The position numbers and the translations under genes are program-made. This document shows, piece after piece, positions 26,033 through 35,249 of a stretch of 64,000 bases of DNA; position 1 is the stretch's first letter, and every line of letters begins with the position of its first letter. The stretch is from Vicingus sp036171675 (GTDB lineage Bacteria > Bacteroidota > Bacteroidia > Flavobacteriales_E > Vicingaceae), in contig JAVHRO010000121.1 of NCBI GenBank assembly GCA_036171675.1, forward strand, positions 14,416-78,415, given 5' to 3'. The notes below the pieces were generated by a model. The model was given only the letters and a program-made list of their open reading frames with translations, did not search any database and had not been told where the DNA came from.

Positions 26033-27025
26033 TTACTTTCCAACTTTCTCAACCAAATCTGCCAGTCGATTGGAGTAGCCTGTTTCATTATCATACCAAC
26101 CTACTACTTTTACTACTTTATCGAAAACCATGGTTAAGTCAGAATCAAAGATACATGAATGCGTATTGCCAATAATATCAACAGAAACAAGGGGTTCGTC
26201 GGTGTAAGCTAGGATTCCTTTTAAGTTAGTTTCTGCTGCTTTTTTAAATGCAGCATTTATTTCTTGTTTAGTTACTTTCCTTTTCACAGCTACAGAAATG
26301 TCAATCAATGAACCATCTATTACAGGAACTCTTACGGCATAGCCTTCTATTTCACCTACCAACTCTGGAAATATTTTAGTAATTGCTTTCGTTGCACCAG
26401 TGGAGGTTGGAACCATTGAAAGTGCTCCTGCTCTTGCTCTTCTTAGATCTTTGTGTGGAGCATCGTGTAATCCTTGGTCGTTGGTATAAGAGTGTATAGT
26501 TGTTAAAAAAGCATTTTCAACACCACATAAATCTTTTAAAACTTTAATCAATGGTGCTGCAGCATTCGTTGTACATGAAGCATTAGATAGTATTTGTTCC
26601 GTTCCATCGATATGGTCTTCGTTTATACCAAATACTATCGTTTTAATGTCTTTGTCTTTAGCTGGTGCAGAAATAATTACTTTTTTTGCTCCAGCAGTAA
26701 TGTGCTTAAATGAAGTTTCTTTGGTTAGAAACAATCCAGTAGATTCAATTACAACATCAATTTTAAGAGCAGCCCAAGGTAAATTTTCTGGATCTCTTTC
26801 GGTATACATTTTAACTGCTTTTTGATTGATAACTAAATCGTTATCAGAGATGGAAATATCACCTTCAAATTTTCTATGAACCGAATCATATTTTAACAAA
26901 TGGGCTAATGTATGCGTGTCAGCTAAGTCATTAATAGCAACTAATTCAATGTTTGGGTGGTTTTGAATGGCTCTTGTAAATACTCTTCCTATTCTCCCAA
27001 ATCCGTTTATGGCAACTCTTATCAT
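26033..27025 (-). CDS. gapA: glyceraldehyde-3-phosphate dehydrogenase, type I
   Basis: 330 residues, glycolytic/gluconeogenic GAPDH. NAD-binding INGFGRIGRVFTRAI at the N-terminus; the catalytic Cys is in SNASCTTNAAAPLIKVL (near residue 150); RRARAGALSMVPTSTGA and GWYDNETGYSNRLADL follow. A TAACTTTG element (complement of 27043-27050) lies 18 bases before the start, without a clear TTG partner. It is probably co-transcribed with the glutaminase gene. Confidence 0.96.
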   Translation of the reverse strand: MIRVAINGFGRIGRVFTRAIQNHPNIELVAINDLADTHTLAHLLKYDSVHRKFEGDISISDNDLVINQKAVKMYTERDPENLPWAALKIDVVIESTGLFLTKETSFKHITAGAKKVIISAPAKDKDIKTIVFGINEDHIDGTEQILSNASCTTNAAAPLIKVLKDLCGVENAFLTTIHSYTNDQGLHDAPHKDLRRARAGALSMVPTSTGATKAITKIFPELVGEIEGYAVRVPVIDGSLIDISVAVKRKVTKQEINAAFKKAAETNLKGILAYTDEPLVSVDIIGNTHSCIFDSDLTMVFDKVVKVVGWYDNETGYSNRLADLVEKVGK

Positions 27026-27100
27026 GGTGTTCTATTTTTTTTCAAAGTTAGAAAATTGTTAGACTTTACTATTTTTTATAATGGGTTATTTCAAAAAAAA

Positions 27101-27126
27101 AGACCTTCATTTTGGAAGGTCTTTTT
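27101..27126. terminator. terminator of rpsT
   Basis: AGACCTTC (27101-27108) and GAAGGTCT (27115-27122) pair perfectly, flanked by an A-run and a T-run, so the minus strand reads stem plus U-run 25 bases after the rpsT stop. Confidence 0.85.
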
Positions 27127-27146
27127 AATTTTTTTATTGCAATAAT

Positions 27147-27398
27147 TTATAAAGCAGCAACATATTTAGTTAAACTAGACTTCAAGTTCGCAGCTTTGTT
27201 TTTATGAATCACGTTCTTTTTAGCTAATTTATCAAGCATTGATGACACTTTAGGTAATAATTCAGCAGCTACTTTTTTATCAGTAGAGTTTCTTAAATCT
27301 CTAACTGCATTACGAGTAGTTTTATGTTGATACTTGTTACGTAAAGTTTTCGCAACGGTTTGTCTTATTCTTTTGATTGACGACTTGTGATTAGCCAT
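27147..27398 (-). CDS. rpsT: 30S ribosomal protein S20
   Basis: 83 residues, Lys/Arg-rich and all-helical, as usual for S20: MANHKSSIKRIRQTVAK at the N-terminus and a C-terminal KKNVIHKNKAANLKSSLTK. It binds 16S rRNA at the bottom of the small subunit. It has its own promoter (27440-27468) and terminator (27101-27126), hence a single-gene unit. Confidence 0.97.
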   Translation of the reverse strand: MANHKSSIKRIRQTVAKTLRNKYQHKTTRNAVRDLRNSTDKKVAAELLPKVSSMLDKLAKKNVIHKNKAANLKSSLTKYVAAL

Positions 27399-27439
27399 AA
27401 TATTTAAATCTTAAATTATACTTAATTTTTTAAGGACTG

Positions 27440-27468
27440 CAAATGTATGAATTTTTTGGAATTTTCAA
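27440..27468 (-). promoter_or_regulatory. promoter of rpsT
   Basis: On the minus strand, TTG (complement of 27466-27468), an 18-base spacer, and TACATTTG (complement of 27440-27447) fit the Bacteroidota consensus, about 42 bases upstream of the start. Confidence 0.7.
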
Positions 27469-27479
27469 ACATTTTCAGA

Positions 27480-27826
27480 TTATTTTTTCAAATAAAAAAC
27501 CACTTCTTGTTTTGAAGTGGTTTTTTTAATTTTTTCAGCCCTTAGTCTCTGGACGATACGATTAACATTCAATAGTTTATGAATTCGATTTTTAGAAAAT
27601 GAGGCATAATGAAAAATTTCTAGGTTACTAATAATACAAATTCAATTAAATTAATAGAATATTACAGAAGTATAATGCTTCTCTATTATTTTACAGAAAT
27701 AAAAATCTAAATTCCAATTTTAATAAAATTGAATCGAATTAATATCATATTTATTAATTTCACATAATTGTATTTGAGTTTTGTATTTTTCATTATCATC
27801 TTAACTTAATTTATTTTCAGATAAAA
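27480..27826. other. intergenic stretch with an orphan hairpin and a possible gene remnant
   Basis: Apart from the hairpin, bases 27480-27641 on the minus strand are open for 53 codons without an ATG; the predicted tail reads like LLNVNRIVQRLRAEKIKK and ends in the hairpin. It may be the end of a decayed gene or chance. Bases 27642-27826 are very AT-rich and hold no recognised gene; no consensus promoter for the following phosphatase was found. Confidence 0.35.
27494..27526. terminator. terminator-like hairpin in the divergent rpsT / phosphatase gap
   Basis: Perfect 13-bp arms AAAAAACCACTTC (27494-27506) and GAAGTGGTTTTTT (27514-27526), 7-base loop, with U-runs in both directions. The genes on either side point away from it, so it has no obvious gene to terminate. 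Confidence 0.8.
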
Positions 27827-29671
27827 ATGAACCTTTTTAATTCCGATGAGTTAACTAAAGCTTGGCAATTCCTTTTGGAAGATAATCCTGATGTTGCTTG
27901 GGGAATGTATATTACTGTAGTTGATGAGATTTCTGGTTTAGATAACGCTCTTTTTTTAGGGCATTATCACTTGATTTCACAAAATCATAAACAGGCAGTT
28001 GCAGAATTAATTTATGCTAAAAAACTTTCGTTAGAAAATAATGAAAACACTAAACTACTTGTATGTTTAGAATTACTCACTTCTTTGTACATAACCATAT
28101 CTGATTATTCTGCCGCAGCAGAAAACTGTGTGGAATATATTGATCAAATACAAGAAAGTAAACAACCTAAAGAAGTGCTTTTAAATGCATTTATTCAATT
28201 AGGAAATGTTTACCAAAATACCCATAATTTTAAAGAAGCAATAGCTAATTATAAAAGAGCTAATGTGTTAGCGAAACAACTAAAAAATAGTAAACAAGAA
28301 TCAGAAACTTTATTTAAAATTGGTAATTCCTATAACTGGAATGAAGAACTTGAACTGTCAGAAAAATATTTGCTGGAAAATATTGCGATAAATAAAGGAG
28401 AAGGATATTATAATGCTTGGTCGCTAGCTAGTTTAGCAATTTTATACACCAAACAAAAACGAAATATAGAGGCGCTTAATACTTTTGAAACAGCAATTTC
28501 TGAAGCTAAAATTGAAAATGACAAGTCACTAATTTCCAATATTTCAAAGAGTTTAGGAAACCTTCACCTTATTATGGGTAACACTGATAAGGCCATTGAA
28601 GTGCTTAAATATTCAATTCAAATTTCAGAGGAATTACACCTAAAAACGGTATTGCTAATGGCTAATGATTTTATTGCCAAAGCATACGAAAAGAAAGGAG
28701 AATTTGACAAAGCTTATCTTCATTTTAAAAAATATTTTGAAATAAACGAAGAAATAAAAAATGCCAATACTGATATAAAACTGAAGGGACTACAATTGAA
28801 GTTTGATGTTGATGAAGCAAAAAAAGAAAGTGAATTGTATCGTTTGAAAAATATTGATTTAGTTAATGCAAATAATGAGATTGAAAGGCAAAAACAAGAA
28901 ATTTGGACTAAAAAACAAGAAATTACAGATAGTATTGTTTATGCCAAACGAATACAGAATTCTATACTTCCAGAACTTAATTTGTTGAGTTTAATTGCCA
29001 AAGAATATTTTGTATTTTTTAAACCTAAAGATATAGTGAGTGGTGATTTTTATTGGATTGCCGAAAATGAGCATCGTATATATTTTGCTGTAATTGATTG
29101 TACCGGACATGGGGTTCCAGGAGCATTTTTGAGTATCATTGCAAATAATATTTTTAATAAAGCGATATATGAACAACATCTATTTAATACAGATGAAATA
29201 TTATTGTATGTCCACAATGAAATTATACATTCATTAAATAATAAGACCGTTGATTTTGGAAAAGATGGAATGGATGTGGTGTTGTGTGCGGTTGATAAAA
29301 ATACCAAAGAGTTACATTACTCTGGTGCGTACAATCCGCTATTGGTTTTCAGAGATAATAGCATGATTGAATTAAAACCAACTAAGTTTATTATTGGTAG
29401 CACATTGGATGTGCGTAATAATAAGTTTTCGGTTCAAACCTTAAAACTTCAAACAAATGACATGATTTATTTACTTTCTGATGGTTTTGCAGATCAATTT
29501 GGAGGTCCATTTGGCAAAAAATTTAAGAGTAAAAAATTGAAAAGTTTATTCAATGAAATTTGTCACTCAAGCTGTTTAATTCAATTTAATGAATTAGAAC
29601 AAATATTTTCTGATTGGAAAGGAGAGTTAGAACAAATTGATGACATCTGCGTTATGGGGATTAAGGTTTAA
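27827..29671 (+). CDS. TPR-containing SpoIIE-type serine phosphatase
   Basis: 614 residues, no signal peptide and no membrane helix. Residues 1-310 are TPR helices (for example LLNAFIQLGNVYQNTHNFKEA and NISKSLGNLHLIMGNTDKA). A coiled coil spans about 320-370 (NNEIERQKQEIWTKKQEIT). The PP2C/SpoIIE domain (about 375-614) has the metal ligands in PKDIVSGDFYWIAE, AVIDCTGHGVPGAFLS, GKDGMDVVLCAVD and IYLLSDGFADQFG. Such proteins dephosphorylate anti-sigma-antagonist type partners or respond to two-component systems. Neither a kinase nor a STAS-domain partner lies nearby, so its target is unknown. The length and domain order are common in Flavobacteriales. Confidence 0.9.
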   Translation: MNLFNSDELTKAWQFLLEDNPDVAWGMYITVVDEISGLDNALFLGHYHLISQNHKQAVAELIYAKKLSLENNENTKLLVCLELLTSLYITISDYSAAAENCVEYIDQIQESKQPKEVLLNAFIQLGNVYQNTHNFKEAIANYKRANVLAKQLKNSKQESETLFKIGNSYNWNEELELSEKYLLENIAINKGEGYYNAWSLASLAILYTKQKRNIEALNTFETAISEAKIENDKSLISNISKSLGNLHLIMGNTDKAIEVLKYSIQISEELHLKTVLLMANDFIAKAYEKKGEFDKAYLHFKKYFEINEEIKNANTDIKLKGLQLKFDVDEAKKESELYRLKNIDLVNANNEIERQKQEIWTKKQEITDSIVYAKRIQNSILPELNLLSLIAKEYFVFFKPKDIVSGDFYWIAENEHRIYFAVIDCTGHGVPGAFLSIIANNIFNKAIYEQHLFNTDEILLYVHNEIIHSLNNKTVDFGKDGMDVVLCAVDKNTKELHYSGAYNPLLVFRDNSMIELKPTKFIIGSTLDVRNNKFSVQTLKLQTNDMIYLLSDGFADQFGGPFGKKFKSKKLKSLFNEICHSSCLIQFNELEQIFSDWKGELEQIDDICVMGIKV

Positions 29672-29975
29672 TCCATTTTTGTTTTTTGCAGAATAAAATC
29701 TTTAGTTTTTTTACTGGGTAGTGGGTGTTAAATTCTCAGAACTAAATGGCAATTCGTTAATTTACCTATTTTTCTATAACTCTAAATCACATTACAAATT
29801 AGCCGTATCGATTACTATTATATAGCCTTCTCTATTTTTTCTAAAATCTATTATGTATTCTTTTTTGGTAATCTGTTAAATTGCTAAATAGTTATTTGTC
29901 TATTTTTGCACCTCATTTTTATCGTTAGTGTTATTTGCTAGGGAAATAAACTTATGATAAAATTTATCAAGAATT
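29672..29975. other. intergenic stretch, 304 bases
   Basis: AT-rich with no open frame worth reporting and no RNA gene recognised. It holds the promoter at 29881-29908 for the exporter gene. No clear terminator for the phosphatase gene was seen. Confidence 0.5.
29881..29908 (+). promoter_or_regulatory. promoter of the MMPL/RND exporter gene
   Basis: TTG at 29881-29883, a 17-base spacer, and TATTTTTG at 29901-29908. The leader to the start at 29976 would be about 60 nt. Confidence 0.65.
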
Positions 29976-32330
29976 ATGTGGAAATTTTTATCCAATAAAA
30001 TACTAAGAAATCGACTTGCATTTATTATTGCAATAGCATTGATTACATTATTTATGGGGTATCAAGGAAACAAAATTAAAATGTCATTTAATTTTGCTCG
30101 AGTGCTTCCGCAAGAGGATACAACATTTATTCAATACGAAGATTTCAAAAAAATGTTTGGGGAAGATGGAAGTGTTATGGTGGTTGGGTTTCAGGATAAT
30201 GATATTTATAAATTAGAGAAATTCAATGATTGGTATAACCTTGGTAATGAAATAAAAAAAATTGCTGGGATAAAAGATGTAATGTCTTTAGGTAGTCTAT
30301 ATGATATTGTTCGAAATGATAGTTTAAAAAAATTCGATTTTGTACCAATTATAAGAAAAGAACCAACATCGCAACAAGAATTAGATAGTTTAAAAAATGT
30401 AATTTCTAAATTACCATTTTATGAAGGGTTAATATACAACAAAGAAACGGGTGCTAATCTAATGTTGATTACGTTCACTAATAAAGAGCTAAATACAAAA
30501 CATAGGATTGAAATTGTTCAACAAATAAAAAAAATAACTACAATTTTTTCAGAAAAACATAACATACAGTTGCACTTCTCTGGAATGCCCTTTATCCGTA
30601 CTGCAATTACCCAAAAAGTATCTAACGAAATGGAGCTTTTTCTTCTACTTGCAATTATAACAACTGCAATTATTCTTTGGGTATTCTTTAGCTCTTTTAC
30701 TGCAGTATTTTTTTCGATATTAACTGTCGCTATTGGAGTGATATGGTCACTTGGGACGCTTGAGCTTTTTGATTATAAAATCACTATTCTTTCAGGATTA
30801 ATACCTCCGCTTATCATGGTGATTGGAATTCCAAATTGTGTTTTTTTGATTAACAAATATCACAGCGAGTATGCAAAACATGGGAATAGAATAAAAGCAT
30901 TGACAAGGACAATAGAGACTATTGGTGTAACCCTTTTTCTTGCTAACATTACTACAGCTATTGGTTTTGGTGTGTTGTATTTTACTAATAGTTCATTGTT
31001 AGTGGAATTTGGAGTAGTTGCAGCCATCAACGTAATAACAACCTATTTTATAACGCTTATTCTTATACCCATTATTTTTAGTTTTCTTCCGCTTCCAACT
31101 TTAAAACAAACTAAAAATTTAGATGGAAAAAGAATTAATAAGATATTAAATATTATTGATAATCTAGTACGCTTTCGCCGAAAGGAAATTTATTTCATAA
31201 TAGCCGTAATTACAATTATTTGCTTTTATGGAATGAGTAAAATAAAAGTAATTGGTTTTGTAGTTGATGATTTGCCACAAAAAGACCCGATATATGTTGA
31301 TTTGAAATTTTTTGAGAAAAATTTTAATGGAGTGTTACCTTTTGAAATTTTTATTGATACCAAAAAATCCAACGGAGTATTTGCTGACAATGCATCCAGC
31401 CTTTACAAAATAAAACGACTACAAAAAATATTTGCAGATTACCCGGAATTTTCTAGGCCTTTATCTGTTGTTGAGGCAATTAAATTTTCCTACCAAGCCT
31501 ACAAGGGTGGTGATTCGAAATTCTTTATTCTTCCTGGGGCATCGGAATTACAAAAACTAAATCAATACGTATCCACGATAAAAGGAAAGGAGAATAAATT
31601 TCAAGGTTTTATTGATTCTACCAAACAGTATACTCGTGTAAGTATTCAAATTGCTGATGTTGGATCACAAAGAATAAAAGAGCTGATGAGCGAAATCAGA
31701 CCGAAAGTAGATTCCATTTTTAACCCGACGGATTATCATGTGAATTTTACAGGGCATAGTGTGGTATTCCTTAAAGGAAATGACTACCTTTTGAAAAATC
31801 TTTTTGAAAGTTTAATACTCGAAATTATTCTTATTGCTCTTGTTGGATTTGCACTTTTCCGTTCGGTACGAATTATTTTACTTTCTAAATTACCTGCATT
31901 AATCCCTTTGGTAATAACAGCCGGTGTAATGGGTTTTCTTGGAATTAGATTTAAACCATCAACGATTTTAATCTTTAGTATTGCATTCGGTATTTCGTCT
32001 GACGGAACAATTTATTTTCTTACCAAATATAGGCAGGAACTTAAAAAGCATAAACGAAAAGTTTCGGATGCAGTTTCTATTACAATAAAAGAAACTGGAA
32101 TTAGCATGATTTATACCGCTATAATTCTCTTTTTTGGGTTTGCCATATTTACGGCATCTGGTTTTGGAGGAACAGTAGCATTAGGTGTTCTAATTTCAAT
32201 TACATTGTTAGTTTCTATGTGTACAAATCTTGTTTTGCTTCCAGCGATTCTTCTTTCAATTGATAAAAGGATTAGCAAAAAAGAAGCTCGCAAAAGCTCA
32301 TTAATAGAAATAGAAGAAGAAATTAACTGA
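29976..32330 (+). CDS. MMPL/RND-family transporter
   Basis: 784 residues. One helix at residues 12-32, a periplasmic domain (33-225), a five-helix bundle (about 226-380), another helix (about 408-428), a second periplasmic domain (430-615), and a second five-helix bundle (616-770). This is the duplicated RND plan with SSD-like helices (for example IPPLIMVIGIPNCVFLINKY and ILIFSIAFGISSDGTIYFLT, the latter with the Asp typical of proton-coupled MMPL proteins). Family members export lipids or hydrophobic compounds; the cargo is not known. It has its own promoter. No partner membrane-fusion or outer-membrane channel gene is next to it. Confidence 0.88.
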   Translation: MWKFLSNKILRNRLAFIIAIALITLFMGYQGNKIKMSFNFARVLPQEDTTFIQYEDFKKMFGEDGSVMVVGFQDNDIYKLEKFNDWYNLGNEIKKIAGIKDVMSLGSLYDIVRNDSLKKFDFVPIIRKEPTSQQELDSLKNVISKLPFYEGLIYNKETGANLMLITFTNKELNTKHRIEIVQQIKKITTIFSEKHNIQLHFSGMPFIRTAITQKVSNEMELFLLLAIITTAIILWVFFSSFTAVFFSILTVAIGVIWSLGTLELFDYKITILSGLIPPLIMVIGIPNCVFLINKYHSEYAKHGNRIKALTRTIETIGVTLFLANITTAIGFGVLYFTNSSLLVEFGVVAAINVITTYFITLILIPIIFSFLPLPTLKQTKNLDGKRINKILNIIDNLVRFRRKEIYFIIAVITIICFYGMSKIKVIGFVVDDLPQKDPIYVDLKFFEKNFNGVLPFEIFIDTKKSNGVFADNASSLYKIKRLQKIFADYPEFSRPLSVVEAIKFSYQAYKGGDSKFFILPGASELQKLNQYVSTIKGKENKFQGFIDSTKQYTRVSIQIADVGSQRIKELMSEIRPKVDSIFNPTDYHVNFTGHSVVFLKGNDYLLKNLFESLILEIILIALVGFALFRSVRIILLSKLPALIPLVITAGVMGFLGIRFKPSTILIFSIAFGISSDGTIYFLTKYRQELKKHKRKVSDAVSITIKETGISMIYTAIILFFGFAIFTASGFGGTVALGVLISITLLVSMCTNLVLLPAILLSIDKRISKKEARKSSLIEIEEEIN

Positions 32331-32353
32331 TATTTAGCTCCCGTGTAAAACGT

Positions 32354-32390
32354 AAGAACCGCTTGATTCTTGCGAATTCAAGCGGTTCTT
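32354..32390. terminator. hairpin between the exporter gene and tRNA-Glu
   Basis: Perfect 13-bp arms AAGAACCGCTTGA (32354-32366) and TCAAGCGGTTCTT (32378-32390) with an 11-base loop. The plus strand has TTCTTTT at its end and the minus strand a weaker T-rich tail (TTCTTACGTTTT), so it can end transcription from the tRNA gene on one side and the exporter on the other. Confidence 0.75.
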
Positions 32391-32393
32391 TTG

Positions 32394-32465
32394 CAGCCCG
32401 TAGGGGAATCGAACCCCTGTTTCCAGGATGAAAACCTGGCGTCCTAACCCCTAGACGAACGGGCC
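32394..32465 (-). tRNA. tRNA-Glu (anticodon TTC)
   Basis: On the minus strand the cloverleaf is complete: acceptor GGCCCGT / ACGGGCT, D arm TCTAGGGGTTAGGA, anticodon arm CCAGG-TTTTCAT-CCTGG with TTC at 34-36, and T arm CAGGGGTTCGATTCCCCT. Discriminator base G73 is normal for tRNA-Glu. The CCA end is not encoded (CAA follows). A consensus promoter lies 30 bases upstream. Confidence 0.96.
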
Positions 32466-32494
32466 AAATTATTTTCCCTATATTTTTGGGAGTG

Positions 32495-32524
32495 CAAATG
32501 TAAATTTTTTTATGGTGAATGCAA
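32495..32524 (-). promoter_or_regulatory. promoter of tRNA-Glu
   Basis: On the minus strand, TTG (complement of 32522-32524), 19-base spacer, TACATTTG (complement of 32495-32502). Confidence 0.7.
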
Positions 32525-32539
32525 ATGTTTTTGAAAAAT

Positions 32540-33232
32540 TTATTCAAAATTATCGTTATCAGCTTGAAATTTAAAGCCTAAGCGTTTGCCGGTTTTAATT
32601 TTCATAGCGTTGGTAACTTCAATAATATCCATTACGCTAACTTCTTTCATGTTGTCGTATGGAGGAGTTAGCAAATCAAAGTCTAAAGAGTAAAGTATCG
32701 TTGATTCGATAATATGCCTTGATTTTTCAGGAGTAATTACTTGGCTATAAAAGTCATTATATAAATATCCGAGTTGTTTTTTACCTTCAACAAAAAAATG
32801 TAAATCGTTGTTAATAAAGCATCGGGCAACTAAATACCCCACATCATTTATACGGTTGTATTTAAGTGAATCTGATAAAAAGTTATATACGTTTATCATT
32901 CCACAATAAGCCCTATGCTCATTTTCTTTTACATAGGAATTGTTCCATATAGGATGGCTTTTAGGGAAATCAAAAATGTTGGTATGCATAAAAAAAACTA
33001 AAATATCTCCACCAAATTTAATATGAAACTCAAAATCTCCTTTTAGTTGAAATTCAACCACCACACTTTCGTCAATTGTGTTCATTTCAGTTTTTAATTC
33101 ATCTACTAATTTTTCAGCTTCAACTTTAAAATCGTTAAAGACATCAATGGTTTTTCTAAATACGCTTTGTTTTAGTGATGATTTGGTTTTTAAAACTTCA
33201 AGAATCAATGCTTTCGAAGGGTTATGGTCCAT
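32540..33232 (-). CDS. conserved cytoplasmic protein of unknown function
   Basis: 230 residues from the ATG at 33232 (MDHNPSKALILEVLKTKSSL). An upstream in-frame start at 33262 would overlap proS by 17 bases and is less likely. There is no signal peptide or membrane helix. Recognisable features are an N-terminal helical stretch (1-60), then beta-rich EFQLKGDFEFHIKFGGDIL with VFFMHTNIFDFPKSHPIW, and YNRINDVGYLVARCFINND. I do not know a named family. It follows proS by 13 bases and is probably co-transcribed with it. Confidence 0.75.
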   Translation of the reverse strand: MDHNPSKALILEVLKTKSSLKQSVFRKTIDVFNDFKVEAEKLVDELKTEMNTIDESVVVEFQLKGDFEFHIKFGGDILVFFMHTNIFDFPKSHPIWNNSYVKENEHRAYCGMINVYNFLSDSLKYNRINDVGYLVARCFINNDLHFFVEGKKQLGYLYNDFYSQVITPEKSRHIIESTILYSLDFDLLTPPYDNMKEVSVMDIIEVTNAMKIKTGKRLGFKFQADNDNFE

Positions 33233-33245
33233 GTTAAAATTAATG

Positions 33246-34718
33246 TTAATAAGCTCTAGCAAAAAGAACTCTTTGTGTTGAAGGGTTATTTGTTAAGATA
33301 CATTTTCCTGTTTCTTGTTTATTGTTTAATGGAATACAACGAATAGTAGCTTTAGTCAATTCTTTAATTTTTTCTTCTGTTTCTGGTGTTCCATCCCAAT
33401 GTGCAGAAATAAATCCTCCTTGATCTAAAAGTTTTTCAAATTCTTCCCAACTATCTGCTTTATGAATATTTTCTGATCTAAAATCTATTGCTTTTTGATA
33501 AAGGTTGGATTGAATATTTTTTAGGAGATGTTCTATTTTAGTTGCGATATCTTGTTGTTGTAAGGTTTCTTTTTCTTTAGTATCTCTTCGAGCAACTTCA
33601 ATAGTGCCATTTTCAAGATCTCTTGGTCCAATAGCGATTCTAACGGGTACACCTTTAAATTCGTATTCAGCAAATTTGAATCCTGGTTTCTGAGTATCTC
33701 TATCATCATATTTAACAGAAATTCCTTTAGTTTCAATTTCCGATTTAATTTTCAATGCTTGTTTAGAAATTTCTTCCAATTGTTCTTGCCCTTTGTAAAT
33801 GGGGATAATAACTACCTGAATTGGAGCTAAATTAGGAGGTAATACCAATCCTTCATCGTCGGAATGGGTCATAATTAATGCGCCCATTAATCTGGTAGAT
33901 ACTCCCCAAGAGGTTGCCCAAACATAATCTTGTTTACCTTCCTTGTTGGCAAATTTCACATCAAAAGCTTTGGCAAAATTTTGACCTAAAAAATGTGATG
34001 TTCCAGCTTGTAGTGCTTTTCCGTCTTGCATTAACGCCTCAACGCAGTAAGTTTCTAAAGCACCTGCGAAACGTTCATTTTTTGTTTTTACGCCTTTAAT
34101 TACTGGCATTGCCATAAAGGTTTCTGCAAAAGTTGCATAAACATCTAGCATTTTTTCTGATTCTTCTATAGCTTCTTCTTTACTTGCGTGAGCAGTATGT
34201 CCTTCTTGCCAAAGAAATTCAGCAGTACGCAAAAATAATCTAGTTCTCATTTCCCAACGGACTACATTGGCCCATTGATTAATTAATAATGGCAAATCCC
34301 TGTAAGATTGAATCCAACCACGATAGGTGTTCCAAATAATGGTTTCAGATGTTGGTCGTATTATTAATTCTTCTTCCAATTTTGCTTCTGGATCAACAAT
34401 TACACCGCTTCCATCTTCCGCATTTTTTAATCGGTAATGAGTTACAACAGCACATTCTTTTGCAAATCCTTCAACGTGGTCAGCCTCTTTACTTAAGTAT
34501 GATTTTGGAATTAACAGCGGAAAATATGCATTTACATGACCAGTTTCTTTAAACATTTTGTCTAATTGGGCTTGTATTTTTTCCCAAATTGCATAGCCGT
34601 AAGGTTTAATTACCATGCATCCTCGCACAGCTGAGTGGTCAGCTAAATCTGCCTTTACTACTAATTCATTGTACCATTGAGAATAATCTTCAACTCTTGT
34701 AGTGAAATCTTTTGCCAT
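33246..34718 (-). CDS. proS: prolyl-tRNA synthetase, archaeal/eukaryotic-like (ProS type 3)
   Basis: 490 residues, short ProS without the bacterial INS editing domain. Class II motifs: motif 2 in NQWANVVRWEMRTRLFLRTA with FLWQEGHTAHASKEEA, motif 3 in WGVSTRLMGALIMTHSDDEG. LEEELIIRPTSETI is also family-typical. The anticodon-binding domain spans about 300-400 and a C-terminal zinc-type domain about 410-490. The start MAKDFTTRVEDYSQWY at 34718 fits. It is divergent from the secreted-protein genes beginning at 34808. Confidence 0.96.
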   Translation of the reverse strand: MAKDFTTRVEDYSQWYNELVVKADLADHSAVRGCMVIKPYGYAIWEKIQAQLDKMFKETGHVNAYFPLLIPKSYLSKEADHVEGFAKECAVVTHYRLKNAEDGSGVIVDPEAKLEEELIIRPTSETIIWNTYRGWIQSYRDLPLLINQWANVVRWEMRTRLFLRTAEFLWQEGHTAHASKEEAIEESEKMLDVYATFAETFMAMPVIKGVKTKNERFAGALETYCVEALMQDGKALQAGTSHFLGQNFAKAFDVKFANKEGKQDYVWATSWGVSTRLMGALIMTHSDDEGLVLPPNLAPIQVVIIPIYKGQEQLEEISKQALKIKSEIETKGISVKYDDRDTQKPGFKFAEYEFKGVPVRIAIGPRDLENGTIEVARRDTKEKETLQQQDIATKIEHLLKNIQSNLYQKAIDFRSENIHKADSWEEFEKLLDQGGFISAHWDGTPETEEKIKELTKATIRCIPLNNKQETGKCILTNNPSTQRVLFARAY

Positions 34719-34807
34719 TTATTTTAGGTATAGTTTTTGATTGAAAAAAAAGGATTAAATTTAAGGGGTAAAATTAAGTGAATTTTACCTATAAAATAAG
34801 GTTAGTT

Positions 34808-35158
34808 ATGAAAACAATTTCTTTTACCACCTTCGTCTTAATTCTTTTTTTGCTGTTAAAATCGACTAATTCAATAGCGCAAGATGAATTTTATGCAAAG
34901 CCAACAGTTATTGACACAGAAAAGGTTCAACTACGAAACATAGATGAGAACAATTACTCTACAGAACAAGATTATAATCAGTCTACACAAAATAATAATT
35001 CGGAAAACGAAGTGGTAAACGAACCAGATAATAACCAAATAGATAAAGACAAACCTATGCGACGAGAGCATCGAAACGAACACACCGAAGAAATAACCAA
35101 TTTTGTTATAGATGTGTTTGTAAATACCATGTTAATTATTGTTGCGTTTTGGCAATAG
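34808..35158 (+). CDS. small secreted protein of unknown function
   Basis: 116 residues from the ATG at 34808; a start at 34778 would put a charged stretch before the signal peptide. The signal peptide ends near NSIAQ. The mature N-terminus DEFYAKPT...NNYSTEQDY resembles that of the next gene (DDFYPSK...SQYSTATDY), which suggests a shared ancestry of their N-termini. The middle is Asn/Gln/Asp-rich. The C-terminal 20 residues (TNFVIDVFVNTMLIIVAFW) are hydrophobic and could be a membrane anchor. No named family is recognised. Confidence 0.7.
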   Translation: MKTISFTTFVLILFLLLKSTNSIAQDEFYAKPTVIDTEKVQLRNIDENNYSTEQDYNQSTQNNNSENEVVNEPDNNQIDKDKPMRREHRNEHTEEITNFVIDVFVNTMLIIVAFWQ

Positions 35159-35249
35159 TTAAGTGGCATGGTATTTGAAGTTTTATATTTTAATAAAAAA
35201 AATAACATTTTATTAACAAATGTTCAATAACGATAGAGGAGGATTTATT

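Noticed and set aside
32323..32547. 74-codon frame across tRNA-Glu on the minus strand
   Set aside because: It is the tRNA gene and its flanking terminator read as codons.
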